DNA of 41,717 nt. It comes from JANQFM01 sp035471925 (lineage in GTDB: Bacteria > Acidobacteriota > UBA6911 > RPQK01 > DATIPO01). A program made the translations under genes and the position numbers. Where the stretch lies: the NCBI GenBank assembly GCA_035471925.1, contig DATIPO010000027.1:1-41717 (forward strand). The letters run 5' to 3'. Shown piece after piece: positions 7,669 through 16,135 of the stretch. The notes below the pieces were generated by a model. That model did no database searches and was not told where the DNA came from. It was given only the letters and a program-made list of their open reading frames with translations. The stretch's first letter is position 1. Each line of letters starts with the position of its first letter.

Positions 7669-9212
7669 TGCTTGTCCTCAGCGGTTGTGAGTGCGGTGCC
7701 CTCATGCGGTCCACGGCGGTTTCGCAGATGAAGGAGAGCCCGGCTGCCAGCAGGATCGCGGTCCTCGATGGAGAGGCTGCCGTCATAGCGGGTCACGGCC
7801 ACGCGGTGAGCCAGATACAGCCCCATCCCGCTCCCTTGAGACTTGGTCGTGACGTGGGGAGTGAAGAGCCGTTGACGGACTTCGTCGGGCAGCCCGGGGC
7901 CGTCGTCCTCGACCGAAACCACGACTCCGCCCTCAGGATGAGCCCTGGCGGCAATACGGATGTGGCCTTGGGGCGAGGCTTCCACGGCGTTGACGGCCAG
8001 GGCCTGGACCATGCCCCGCACCTCGTTCTGGACGCCCTTGAGAGTCAATTCTTGGTCCTCGGGCAGGTCGAGGACCACCTGCGCCTGTCCCTGCTGGACT
8101 GACTCCAGCACCACATCCTCCAGCAGGCGGCACAAATCGACCGGCTCGCGCAGGCCTTCCCCGTCGGCGGCCAAGCTGAGGAAGGAGCGGATCCAGGAAT
8201 CGATGCGGGCCGTTTGCCGGCGGGCGGCGGCGGCCAGTTCCCGGGCTTTGGGATCGTCCGGCGGGCAGGAGGCCAATTCTTCGATAGCCAGCCCCAGCGT
8301 GTTTAGAGGGTTGCGGATGGTGTGGGCGAAGCCGCGGGCGATCTGTCCCAGTTCGCTGAGGTGTTCCTCCTGCTGCCAGCGGCGTTTTTGCAGGTCCAGT
8401 TCCTCAAGCTGGCGCGACATCTGATTGAAGGAGGTGAGGGCCGCCCCCACCTCTCCGCCGGTCCTGTCGGAAACCTGGAGGCCCAGATCTCCGGCAGCCA
8501 CGCGGCGGGCGGCTTGGGAGAGCTTTCCCAGCGGACGGCTCACCCCATAGGCCAGGAATCCAGCCCCGCTCAGTCCCAGCAGCAGCGCCAGAAACGTCCC
8601 GCCCAGCAAACGGCGGCGCAAGTCGGCCAGAGTGGCTTCAACGTCGGTGGAGGGAATCTCGATGCTCCGCTCGAATCCTTGCCCCTTGACCCGCAGAGTG
8701 GCTTTGAAACCGGATTCATCGTCCTGCAGTTCGACTTGGGTCGACAAGCCCTCCTCCCCTTCGCGGGTCAGAAATTCTTCGCGCACGATCCACCGCTCTT
8801 GCCCGTCCGCGGACGGGGCCACGGAAGTCGGTTCAGGCTCGGACGGACGTCGCGAGGGAGGATCCGCCGGGGACTCCTCGCCCGACGACTGGGGCGCGCG
8901 GTCCGGCGGATGCTTCAGAATCCTCACTTGCCGCCGGCTCTTGTTTTCTCCCTCTTCCGCCTGCCCTTCTCCCACCAGGATGCTCTCGCGCGCCTCGACA
9001 CGGGTCAGCTCACCGCCCTCGGACAGATCGCGCAGCAGGTTCTGCACCCGCTGATCGAAGAAATCGGCCACCTCGCGGGCCGCGCTTAGGGCGGCTTCGC
9101 CCGATTGCTCGATGGAAGCCTGAGCCGCCCGGTTGAACAGCCACCAGTGAAAGGCCAACACGCCCACGATGAGCAAGCCGAAGAAAAGAAACAACTTGAC
9201 CTTCAATGACAT
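7665..9212 (-). CDS. Membrane sensor histidine kinase, partner of the NtrC-type regulator
   Basis: The start at 9212 has GGAG six bases upstream and gives 515 residues; an in-frame start 11 codons earlier lacks such a site. A membrane helix (about 5-25) is followed by an extracytoplasmic region of roughly 180 residues. That region has a proline, serine and acid-rich stretch (about 100-135) and no known sensor fold that I recognise. A second helix (205-224), a HAMP linker (225-275), an HisKA dimerisation helix with H297 in FAHTIRNPLN, and an ATP-binding domain follow. The ATP-binding domain has N408 in ALAVNAVEAS, the EDDGPGLPD box and GSGMGLYLAH. The gene overlaps the regulator by ATGA. The signal sensed is unknown. 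Confidence 0.9.
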   Translation of the reverse strand: MSLKVKLFLFFGLLIVGVLAFHWWLFNRAAQASIEQSGEAALSAAREVADFFDQRVQNLLRDLSEGGELTRVEARESILVGEGQAEEGENKSRRQVRILKHPPDRAPQSSGEESPADPPSRRPSEPEPTSVAPSADGQERWIVREEFLTREGEEGLSTQVELQDDESGFKATLRVKGQGFERSIEIPSTDVEATLADLRRRLLGGTFLALLLGLSGAGFLAYGVSRPLGKLSQAARRVAAGDLGLQVSDRTGGEVGAALTSFNQMSRQLEELDLQKRRWQQEEHLSELGQIARGFAHTIRNPLNTLGLAIEELASCPPDDPKARELAAAARRQTARIDSWIRSFLSLAADGEGLREPVDLCRLLEDVVLESVQQGQAQVVLDLPEDQELTLKGVQNEVRGMVQALAVNAVEASPQGHIRIAARAHPEGGVVVSVEDDGPGLPDEVRQRLFTPHVTTKSQGSGMGLYLAHRVAVTRYDGSLSIEDRDPAGSRALLHLRNRRGPHEGTALTTAEDKQ

Positions 9213-9326
9213 GACGCTCTCCACTCTAAGAGGGCCGATGCGCACCCTCCAGGAACTTTGCCGGCAGCACGACTAGCCCATGCACGTCAGGCTCCACCGC
9301 CACAGGGTCGATTCTACTCTCCAATC

Positions 9327-9374
9327 TCCCCATATGGGGAACTGCACCGGTCCCAAGGCTTCCCCATTTGAGGA
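9327..9374. promoter_or_regulatory. Pair of palindromic sites, probable enhancer for the NtrC-type activator
   Basis: A perfect 14-base palindrome TCCCCATATGGGGA lies at 9327-9340. A second copy, TCCCCATTTGAGGA with two differences, lies at 9361-9374, 34 bases further on. Their centres are about 122 and 88 bases before the predicted start site of the sigma-54 promoter at 9430-9445, the usual distance for activator-binding sites. The regulator gene is in the divergent operon. Confidence 0.6.
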
Positions 9375-9429
9375 TGCTGGCCCCCTTCTGGACCCCCAGG
9401 ATGCCCGCCTGCTGGGAGATTGCGCTCCT

Positions 9430-9445
9430 TGGCACGGGCAGTGCA
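9430..9445 (+). promoter_or_regulatory. Sigma-54 (-24/-12) promoter
   Basis: TGGCACGGGCAGTGCA matches the consensus TGGCACG-N4-TTGCA at all fixed positions except one, with the invariant GG (9431-9432) and GC (9443-9444) exactly ten bases apart. Transcription would start near 9456, about 58 bases before the SnoaL-like gene at 9514. Confidence 0.75.
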
Positions 9446-9513
9446 ACGGCGAGGAGACGTTGATTGAAAGACAGTCACACCCGACAGAATAACGACTCAA
9501 GGAGATGGAATCG

Positions 9514-10014
9514 ATGAAGATGAACCGTAGTTTGATTTTGATCCTGCTGCTGGGCGCCTTTTGCCTCCCCGCTGCCGCCGCGGACGATCCGGCCGAGGTG
9601 GCACGGGCCTTTTTTGAAAAAGTTTGGAGCCAGGGCGACGTGGAGCTGGCGCACCGCATCATCAATCAGGACTTTCAGTTTCATAATCCCATGATCCGCA
9701 TCGTGGGCCCCACGGGACCCGACTTGGTCACCGGACGGGTAGAGATGATCCGCCAAGCCTTTTCCGACTACAAGGTCGAGGTCCAGGACGTCATTCAGGA
9801 AGGCCCCAAAGTTTCGGTGCGCTGGACGGCCAGCGGCACCCATGACGGTCCTCTGGGGGGCAACGAGGCCACCGGAAAAAGCATGTCCTACGAGGGCATG
9901 ACGATCTTCGAGGTCCACAACGGACAAATATACGAAGAGTGGACCATCGACGACTTCCGCTCGGCCTTGCGCCAGTTGGGCATCGAGACCCTGAGGGTCA
10001 GTCGAAGCCAATAG
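9514..10014 (+). CDS. Secreted SnoaL-like (ester cyclase-type) protein under sigma-54 control
   Basis: The protein of 166 residues has a signal peptide (MKMNRSLILILLLGAFCL to AAA) and a SnoaL-like domain. The domain shows ARAFFEKVWSQGDVELAHRIINQDFQFHNP, GRVEMIRQAFSDYKVEV, VSVRWTASGTHDG and IYEEWTIDDF, all common in ester-cyclase-type SnoaL proteins. The ATG at 9514 has AAGGAG nine bases upstream; an ATG at 9505 abuts that site and is unlikely. The family includes cyclases, hydrolases and proteins without activity, so the reaction is unknown. The sigma-54 promoter and two palindromes upstream make it the likely target of the divergent kinase/NtrC pair. A second SnoaL-like protein is encoded inside that pair's operon. 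Confidence 0.8.
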   Translation: MKMNRSLILILLLGAFCLPAAAADDPAEVARAFFEKVWSQGDVELAHRIINQDFQFHNPMIRIVGPTGPDLVTGRVEMIRQAFSDYKVEVQDVIQEGPKVSVRWTASGTHDGPLGGNEATGKSMSYEGMTIFEVHNGQIYEEWTIDDFRSALRQLGIETLRVSRSQ

Positions 10015-10200
10015 GCGGCAAGCGGCCGGCCGACGGAGCCGTGTCCCAACCCGCCTGCGCGGACGGGACCCAGGCGCCCATATCGAGATAGCCCAGCTCG
10101 GCGCGTCTTAACGTCCCGGTGACGGGGTGCCGGGCTCGTGGCGGCCCTCTGGAATTTGGCGACGGAGGGCCGCCCGGGCTACAACTTGAGGAGAGGGAAC

Positions 10201-12648
10201 ATGGAAGATTTCTGGAGCGATGTCAAAGTAGCGGTGAGGCGGCTGGCCGGAAGGCCGGTCTTTCTGGTGGTATGCCTGCTCACGCTGGCGCTGGGCATCG
10301 GCGCCAATACCATGATATTCGGCGTCATTTACAATGTGCTGCTGCGTCCCCTGCCCTTTCCTCAGCCCGAGCGCATCGTGCAGATGGTGGAGGAACGGCC
10401 CGGATCGCCCGAAGGACGCATCGCCGGCTTCTCGCTGGACAGTTTCCGCGAATGGCGCGAGGTCGACACCGTCTTCTCCTCCATGGCGGCTTTCCAGAAC
10501 CACACCGCCACACTGGACGACCGCCAGCCAGCCCAAGAGCTGAACGGCGTGCGGGCCACGGTGGGCTTCTTTGAGGTCCTGGGAGTTCCCGCGGCTCTGG
10601 GCACGGCCTTCGAGCCGGTCCACGAAGAACGGGGAAACGAGCGCGTGGTGGTGCTCTCCCACGCGGCTTGGCAGACCTATTTCGGAGGAGACCGCCAAGC
10701 TGTGGGACGCTCCATGAGCCTGGACGGCATTCCCTACACCGTGATCGGCGTCATGCCTCCCGACTTCGCTTTCCCTGACCGGGACGCCGAATACTGGATT
10801 CCCATGCTTTTGGGGCCGGTGCAGCGTTCGGCCCGCGAGCGGCGGGTCATCGCCATGCCCGTCTTCGCCCGCTTGGCGCCGGGCGTCAGTTTGCAGCAGG
10901 CTCAAGCCGAGGGACGGGCCCTGGTGGAAGAGCTCCGGCGGCGCGATCCTGACCTGCAAGAGCGGGGACGCCGCGTCGTCCTCCACCTGGAGACGCTGCA
11001 CCAGCAGATCACCGGCCCGGTGCGGACGCCCCTCTACGTCCTCTTTGCGGCGGTGGGCCTGCTGCTCTTGATCGCCTGCACCAACGTGGCCAACTTGTTG
11101 CTGGCCCGCGGCGCCGAGCGCCAGGGTGAAATCGCAGTGCGCATCGCACTCGGCGCCGGCGGCGGACGCCTGACCCGTCTGGTGCTGACCGAGAGCGTCC
11201 TGCTGGCTTTGCTGGGCGGCGGGGCGGGATTGATCGTGGCGCTGGGCGGCATCCGCCTGCTGCAGGCGTTCGGCGCTGACCTGATTCCGCGCGTGGACTC
11301 GGTCAGCCTCGACTGGACCGTCCTGGCCTTCGCCTTAGCGCTGTCGACGGTGACAGGATTGATTTTCGGACTCATCCCGGCCCTCCAATACCGACGACTC
11401 GATCTGACGTCGTCGCTCAAGGAAAGCTCCGAGCAGGGGCCGGTGGGCGGGCTGGGTCCCCTGCTGGGAATCGCCAATTTGCGGGGAGGGCTGGTGGTGG
11501 TCCAGATCGCGCTGGCGGCCGTGCTGCTGGTGGGAGCGGCGCTGCTGGCCTCGTCCTTCGTCCGCCTCAGCAACGTCGACCCGGGGTACGACTGGCGCAA
11601 CGTGGCCACCATGCGGATCCAACTGCCTGGATACCGCTACGGCAGCGCCCAAAGCCGCAGCGACTTCCTGGACGCATTGCTGGAGCAGGTGCGCGCCATG
11701 CCGGGCGCCGAGGCGGCGGGCGTGGCCAACCTGCTGCCCATGGCGCAGGCCCGCATCCAACTCAGTTTCGGCATCCGCGGGCGTCCTGAGTTTCGCGAAG
11801 AGGGACGCTCGCCTCAGGCCAGCATCCGCGTCATAACGCCCGGATATTTCCAGGCCATGAGCACCGAAATCCTGCAGGGCCGCGACTTTCGCGACAGCGA
11901 CCGGCCGGGGACGCCGCCCGTCCTCATCGTCAACCAGGCTCTGGTCGACCGCTATTTTCCCGACGAGAATCCCATCGGACAGGAGATCCAGTTCGGGGAA
12001 ATCGTGGGCGTGACCGAGAATATCCTCAACGAGGGACTCAATACGCGTCCCCAGCCCGAGTTTTACTTCCCGCTTCAACAGCTCCCATCCGGCATGTCGA
12101 TGCTGCTGCGCCAAGCCCACCTGGTGGTCAAAACCTCAAGGCCGCCCGAGCAATTGGTCCCCTTCCTGCACGGCGCTGTGCAGTCTCTCGACCCGGCCTT
12201 GCCCCAGTTCGATGTCACTCTTCTGGAGGAGCGGGTAGACCGCGAAATCGCCGAACCCCGTCTCTACTCCGGGCTGATGAGCGCCTTCTCGGGCCTGGCC
12301 CTGATTCTGGCCATGATCGGGCTCTACGGCGTCACCTCCTATGCGGTGGCCCGCCGCACCCGCGAAACCGGCATCCGCATGGCCTTGGGCGCCGACTCGG
12401 TGCGCATCCTGAAGCTGGTGCTGCGTCAGGGACTGGTCCTCGCACTGGTGGGAATCCTGACCGGAATGGCGGTCGCTCTGGCCCTCAGCCGCCTGCTCGA
12501 CTCTCTACTCTTCGAGGTCAGCCCCACCGATCCCTGGACCTACATCACCGTCCCGCTGGTTCTGCTTCTGGTCATGCTGGCCGCTACATACCTCCCCGCC
12601 CGCCGCGCCTCCCGCCTCGACCCCTGGAAGGCCCTGCGGGTGACCTAG
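10201..12648 (+). CDS. ADOP-type duplicated FtsX/MacB permease
   Basis: This 815-residue protein has two copies of the MacB periplasmic-core plus FtsX arrangement. A short cytoplasmic start (EDFWSDVKVAVRRLAGRP) precedes a first membrane helix with LALGIGANTMIFGVIYNVLLRPLP. A periplasmic core (about 50-250) and three helices with ACTNVANLLLARGAERQGEIAVRIALGA follow. A second half opens near 435, and the last FtsX block carries YAVARRTRETGIRMALGA. This matches the acidobacterial duplicated orphan permease class. No ABC ATPase gene occurs in the window, which fits the orphan label. The ATG at 10201 has GAGGAGAGGG upstream; earlier in-frame starts lack one. Transported substrate and energy source are unknown for the class. 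Family certainty is high. Confidence 0.9.
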   Translation: MEDFWSDVKVAVRRLAGRPVFLVVCLLTLALGIGANTMIFGVIYNVLLRPLPFPQPERIVQMVEERPGSPEGRIAGFSLDSFREWREVDTVFSSMAAFQNHTATLDDRQPAQELNGVRATVGFFEVLGVPAALGTAFEPVHEERGNERVVVLSHAAWQTYFGGDRQAVGRSMSLDGIPYTVIGVMPPDFAFPDRDAEYWIPMLLGPVQRSARERRVIAMPVFARLAPGVSLQQAQAEGRALVEELRRRDPDLQERGRRVVLHLETLHQQITGPVRTPLYVLFAAVGLLLLIACTNVANLLLARGAERQGEIAVRIALGAGGGRLTRLVLTESVLLALLGGGAGLIVALGGIRLLQAFGADLIPRVDSVSLDWTVLAFALALSTVTGLIFGLIPALQYRRLDLTSSLKESSEQGPVGGLGPLLGIANLRGGLVVVQIALAAVLLVGAALLASSFVRLSNVDPGYDWRNVATMRIQLPGYRYGSAQSRSDFLDALLEQVRAMPGAEAAGVANLLPMAQARIQLSFGIRGRPEFREEGRSPQASIRVITPGYFQAMSTEILQGRDFRDSDRPGTPPVLIVNQALVDRYFPDENPIGQEIQFGEIVGVTENILNEGLNTRPQPEFYFPLQQLPSGMSMLLRQAHLVVKTSRPPEQLVPFLHGAVQSLDPALPQFDVTLLEERVDREIAEPRLYSGLMSAFSGLALILAMIGLYGVTSYAVARRTRETGIRMALGADSVRILKLVLRQGLVLALVGILTGMAVALALSRLLDSLLFEVSPTDPWTYITVPLVLLLVMLAATYLPARRASRLDPWKALRVT

Positions 12649-12713
12649 GCGGACCGCTTTTCGAGTTTGTCTTCACACGGCGCGATCTGTCATGCTGGGA
12701 AGTGGAGTTCTAT

Positions 12714-12965
12714 ATGAAACTTGGAATATTGCTTGGAACCATCCCCATCGCCTTGGGAGCGGCCGTCTTGGCGATTCGGGAGTTTGAATACGAGACCGAT
12801 GAACATGAAGTCGAATGGGGGCCCGTGAAGGCCACCACGCAGGCCCGCACTCATGTGGCCGTGCCCTCGCCCGCCGCGCTGGGAGGGGCACTGATCGGCG
12901 CCGGCGCCGGGATCATCCTGGCCTTTTGGCTGCTGGAACAGGCCCGGCCCGGAGGGGAGGAGTAA
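12714..12965 (+). CDS. Small DUF3185-like membrane protein
   Basis: An 83-residue protein with two hydrophobic helices, about residues 2-18 (LGILLGTIPIALGAAVLA) and 55-75 (ALGGALIGAGAGIILAFWLL). A hydrophilic stretch between them contains VEWGPVKATTQARTHVAVPSP. The arrangement, with a GP-x-KAT segment before the second helix, resembles small DUF3185-type inner-membrane proteins. The start at 12714 has GGAG six bases upstream, better than the ATG at 12702. It follows the ADOP permease after 65 bases on the same strand and may be co-transcribed. Function unknown. Confidence 0.6.
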   Translation: MKLGILLGTIPIALGAAVLAIREFEYETDEHEVEWGPVKATTQARTHVAVPSPAALGGALIGAGAGIILAFWLLEQARPGGEE

Positions 12966-13351
12966 AGGCCGTCCTAGCCCGCTGCTGCCACACCTCAAAT
13001 AGAGCCGGCCCTTAACGCTATTACACGCCTTCAGCGTTCGGGAGTCTCGCCGCCTGCACCCAGGGTGGCGCCTGTGTCTCGCTGCGCTCGACTCCGGCTG
13101 ACCCTGGGCTAGCCTATGGCTCGCCTTCAGCGAGCCCGGACTTGCCTTCCAAGATGTCAATTGCGGTCAGGCCGTGGATCTGGTCGCTGAGTTTCGATTC
13201 GGCGACCTCTCCGCTGTGCTCGACGGGATTTGCTCTTTGCTAAGATCAAGCCCGCTTGGCCTTCGACCGAGAGCGAAGCAAGGGTGCCAGTTGAGGGTGG
13301 TTTGGCTGGCTGCCGATCCCGGTTTCTCTCCCGTCAACGACGAGCCCATCG
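12966..13351. other. Convergent intergenic region with no recognised gene
   Basis: These 386 bases separate the small membrane-protein gene (plus strand) from the PHP-protein gene (minus strand). They hold one copy of the dispersed palindromic repeat (13058-13143). The rest has no start with a ribosome site and no translation resembling a family that I know. Confidence 0.6.
13058..13143 (-). repeat. Dispersed palindromic repeat, complete single copy
   Basis: Read on the minus strand it starts AAGTCCGGGCTCGCTGAAGG, continues GAGCCATAGGCTAGCCCAGGG, and ends, after a variable middle, in CACCCTGGGT. The same order occurs at 38200-38283. It contains an inner hairpin (GGCTCGC with its near complement) and an outer ACCCTGGG inverted pair. 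It lies between convergent genes. Confidence 0.75.
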
Positions 13352-16069
13352 CTAGCGCTTGATCCAGATGGGGGAGGACCAGGCTTGGTGGCCGTCGACT
13401 TGAGTGACCCTGACGTAGTAGGAGGTTTCTCCCGCTTCCGGATGGGGGTCGCGGACGGTGAAAGTCAGGCTGGAGGTGTCGGCGGCCGGCAGCCGGTCGA
13501 TTTCCTGAGGACGGTGAGGCTGGTAGAGGACGAAAACCCCTTCAGCGCTGTGGGGATCCTGCTCGATGCGGACGGCGGCATAGGAATCGATCAGGTTGCG
13601 GACGATTTCCACCCGGTCCACGGCTGCCGTGCCCTGCACCCGGACGCTCATCTTGAGAGCGCCTGACCGGCCTTCCTGATCGACGATGGCTCCCATGGGA
13701 TGGCCGTCCAGGGTGAATTCGAGGACGATTCCAGCCCCCGTCGTGGCATAGTTGCGGCGCTGGCGCAGGGCATCGAAGATGGCTTCCCGGCTCAAATCGG
13801 AGGCCAGCACGGCGGTCAGCCCGCCTTCGCCGGGCGTCAGGTGGTGGGTGTCGGAGGCGGCCATCACACCCACGTGGCGGCCCAGCCGCAGCGCGTCCTG
13901 ATACTGATGTCCGGGGACTTGGCGGCGTCCCTCGTGAGGATTGCCGTAGAACTCGAAGCGTCCATGCCAGGACGCGATTTCGAAGTTGGGTTCGAGGGTT
14001 TCGTCGTGGCGGGCCGAGGGATTCCAGCGGCCCCAGGTGGCGTTTCCCGTGTGGTGGGGCGAGAGCACCACGTCGTGATCCTGCAGGTGGCGGTAAAGCT
14101 CTTCGATGCTGTCGCCTTCAGGACGGTCGGCGCTGAGCGGCCGGATGCCGTCGTCGCGGAAGACGGCCACTCGATGGCCCGCCATGACTCCCGCCGTCCA
14201 CTCCCAGCCGCTGAGGGCCACGAAGCGTCCGGGCTGGTCGTAGGCCCGCGAGGTGAGCTGCAGTTCGGCGTGCTCGCCGGGCTGGAGCAATCCCATTTCG
14301 GCGTGATCGCTGACCACGGCGAAGTCGAGCCGCAGGTCTTCCCGGGCCAATTCCAAGAGCTGATCAGGCCAAGCCGTCTTGCCGTCGCTGAGGACCGAGT
14401 GCATGTGAGGATCGCCGAAGTAGATGGTCCACTGGCCGTCCTCGCTGCGGGGCGCCGTCCCCTCCAGTCCGGCCAGCGGCGGCTCGTTCTTCTCCTCGGC
14501 ACTCAGCACCTCAGGCGGGGCAGGACGCAGCGGCGCCGCCACCTTGGCGGCTTGCCCACCCGAGGGCTCCAGCCGCGCCGTCAGAATCGAGTTGGCGTTG
14601 CCCTTGGTGTTGTAGGCGTCCACGTCGCCGCCGCCCAGCTCTCCGCGCCGCTCGGCAGTGGGAAGCAGTTGCCCCTCCCAGGCCAGACGCAGGCCGCCTT
14701 GAGGATCGCGTACGGCGTCGGGCCATTCGTCGCGTCCCGGCGAGAAGGCGGTCAGGTTGAATTCAGCCGACCAGCGGCTGCCGTCATGATAGCGGGCCAG
14801 CAGGTCGAAATCGTGGGCGCCCGTGGCGTCGCTGCGCCAGATGATCCAAGCCCCCTGGCCGTCGTGAAAGACGCGGGGATAGTTCTGGGTCTGCTTCCAG
14901 TGCCAGTACGGATCGACGGCGTCGCGGGGCGTCTTGACGGTCATCCCGAAGCTGACCTGTCCCGCCTGGGCGCCGGGGGCGACTCCGGGCGGCGCCAGCC
15001 ACTGGCCGTCGCGCAGGACCCTGATGAAGGCGTCTCCCGAATGACGATCGGTGCGCAGCGGGGCGTCCTCATGTCCGCGCATCGAGTTGAAGGCTACCCA
15101 CAGCGAGCCGTCGGGAGCGCAGGAGAGCCAGGGCGAGTCGTCGATGAAGGCTTGGCGGGTCACTGGCTGGACGTCCGACAGGCGCGGTGGGTCCAAGCCC
15201 GTGTCGTCGATCGAAACGGTCCCGCCGGAAGGAGAGGACTCAAGCCTGGCCAGCCATACGTCGTAGTTGCCGCTGAGGGTGGAGTCCCAGGCCAGGTAGG
15301 TCTGTCCGGAAGGGCAGGCAGCCAGGTGAGGCCGCCGCGAAGCACCGCCATCGGGTACGCGGACAGGCTGAGAGACGTGGAAGGGGCCGGAAATGTCCGG
15401 GCTGCTGAGCCGACGGACTTCCACCGTGAATCCGCCCTCGACCGCGACTTCGTAGGCCACCCACAGACCCTCTGAAGACTCGCTTGCGGCCGCAGCCACA
15501 ACAGGATGGAGCGCGTCCACGCCTTGAGGCGTCAAGAGCCGTTCCGCGGCCCACGCATCAGCGCCGACTTGAGAAGTCCCCGCTGGTTGCGGCCGGGACG
15601 CACGGGTGGCTGGATTGGCGGCTTGGGCCGATGGGGCGCGGGCTTGCTGCGGACCTTCGGCGTCCAAACGGCGCGAATAGAGTCCCCAGCGGCCATCCCG
15701 CAGGCCGTGCCAAACCGCCCACAGCACGCCTCGGGAATCCAGCTTCAAGTCGACGCCGCTCTCAAATCCTTCACCGTGGTCGAGGCGGATGGGATCGCTC
15801 CACTGACCTCGGCTGCGGACCCGCGCCATGATCTCGTCGTGTCCGCCGTGGTCGGTCATGCGGGTCGAGGTCCAAGCGGCCCACAGGCGTCCGGCCCCGT
15901 CGAAGGCCAGCGCCGGATACTTGGCGTAACGCTGGTCCTGGGAGAGTTCCTCCACATCGCCCAGCGGCGTCTGGGCCATCAAAGTGACTCCCGTCAAAAG
16001 CCGGATGGCCGCCGTGGCCCCGAGAAGAAAAATCCACCATCGAAGACAAGATCGGGCTGCGATTAGCAT
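13352..16069 (-). CDS. Exported PHP-type (DUF3604-like) phosphoesterase with a propeller-like N-terminal half
   Basis: The ATG at 16069 has GGAG six bases upstream and gives 905 residues; a GTG eight codons earlier lacks a site. An N-terminal hydrophobic segment (about 10-32) directs export. Residues 40-540 contain repeated strands of the type PALAFDGAGRLWAAW, LKLDSRGVLWAVW and PHLAACPSGQTYLAW, with an Asp-box-like, sialidase-type propeller appearance. From residue 552 a PHP metal site follows: GDPHMHSVLSDG, VVSDHAEMG, SPHHTGNATWG and AASDTHHLTPG, the histidine and aspartate set of DUF3604 phosphoesterases. It follows the 5'-nucleotidase gene on the same strand after 66 bases, suggesting joint processing of exported phosphate esters. 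The substrate is not known. Confidence 0.8.
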   Translation of the reverse strand: MLIAARSCLRWWIFLLGATAAIRLLTGVTLMAQTPLGDVEELSQDQRYAKYPALAFDGAGRLWAAWTSTRMTDHGGHDEIMARVRSRGQWSDPIRLDHGEGFESGVDLKLDSRGVLWAVWHGLRDGRWGLYSRRLDAEGPQQARAPSAQAANPATRASRPQPAGTSQVGADAWAAERLLTPQGVDALHPVVAAAASESSEGLWVAYEVAVEGGFTVEVRRLSSPDISGPFHVSQPVRVPDGGASRRPHLAACPSGQTYLAWDSTLSGNYDVWLARLESSPSGGTVSIDDTGLDPPRLSDVQPVTRQAFIDDSPWLSCAPDGSLWVAFNSMRGHEDAPLRTDRHSGDAFIRVLRDGQWLAPPGVAPGAQAGQVSFGMTVKTPRDAVDPYWHWKQTQNYPRVFHDGQGAWIIWRSDATGAHDFDLLARYHDGSRWSAEFNLTAFSPGRDEWPDAVRDPQGGLRLAWEGQLLPTAERRGELGGGDVDAYNTKGNANSILTARLEPSGGQAAKVAAPLRPAPPEVLSAEEKNEPPLAGLEGTAPRSEDGQWTIYFGDPHMHSVLSDGKTAWPDQLLELAREDLRLDFAVVSDHAEMGLLQPGEHAELQLTSRAYDQPGRFVALSGWEWTAGVMAGHRVAVFRDDGIRPLSADRPEGDSIEELYRHLQDHDVVLSPHHTGNATWGRWNPSARHDETLEPNFEIASWHGRFEFYGNPHEGRRQVPGHQYQDALRLGRHVGVMAASDTHHLTPGEGGLTAVLASDLSREAIFDALRQRRNYATTGAGIVLEFTLDGHPMGAIVDQEGRSGALKMSVRVQGTAAVDRVEIVRNLIDSYAAVRIEQDPHSAEGVFVLYQPHRPQEIDRLPAADTSSLTFTVRDPHPEAGETSYYVRVTQVDGHQAWSSPIWIKR

Positions 16070-16135
16070 CGGTTTCTCCACACGGGCAGGCACCTCAGCA
16101 CTTAGTCGAAAGCCCGCCGGGCCCTGCCCCTCGCG

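Noticed and set aside
13700..15475. Long plus-strand frame opposite the PHP protein
   Set aside because: Shadow of a well-supported gene with a full metal-binding motif set.
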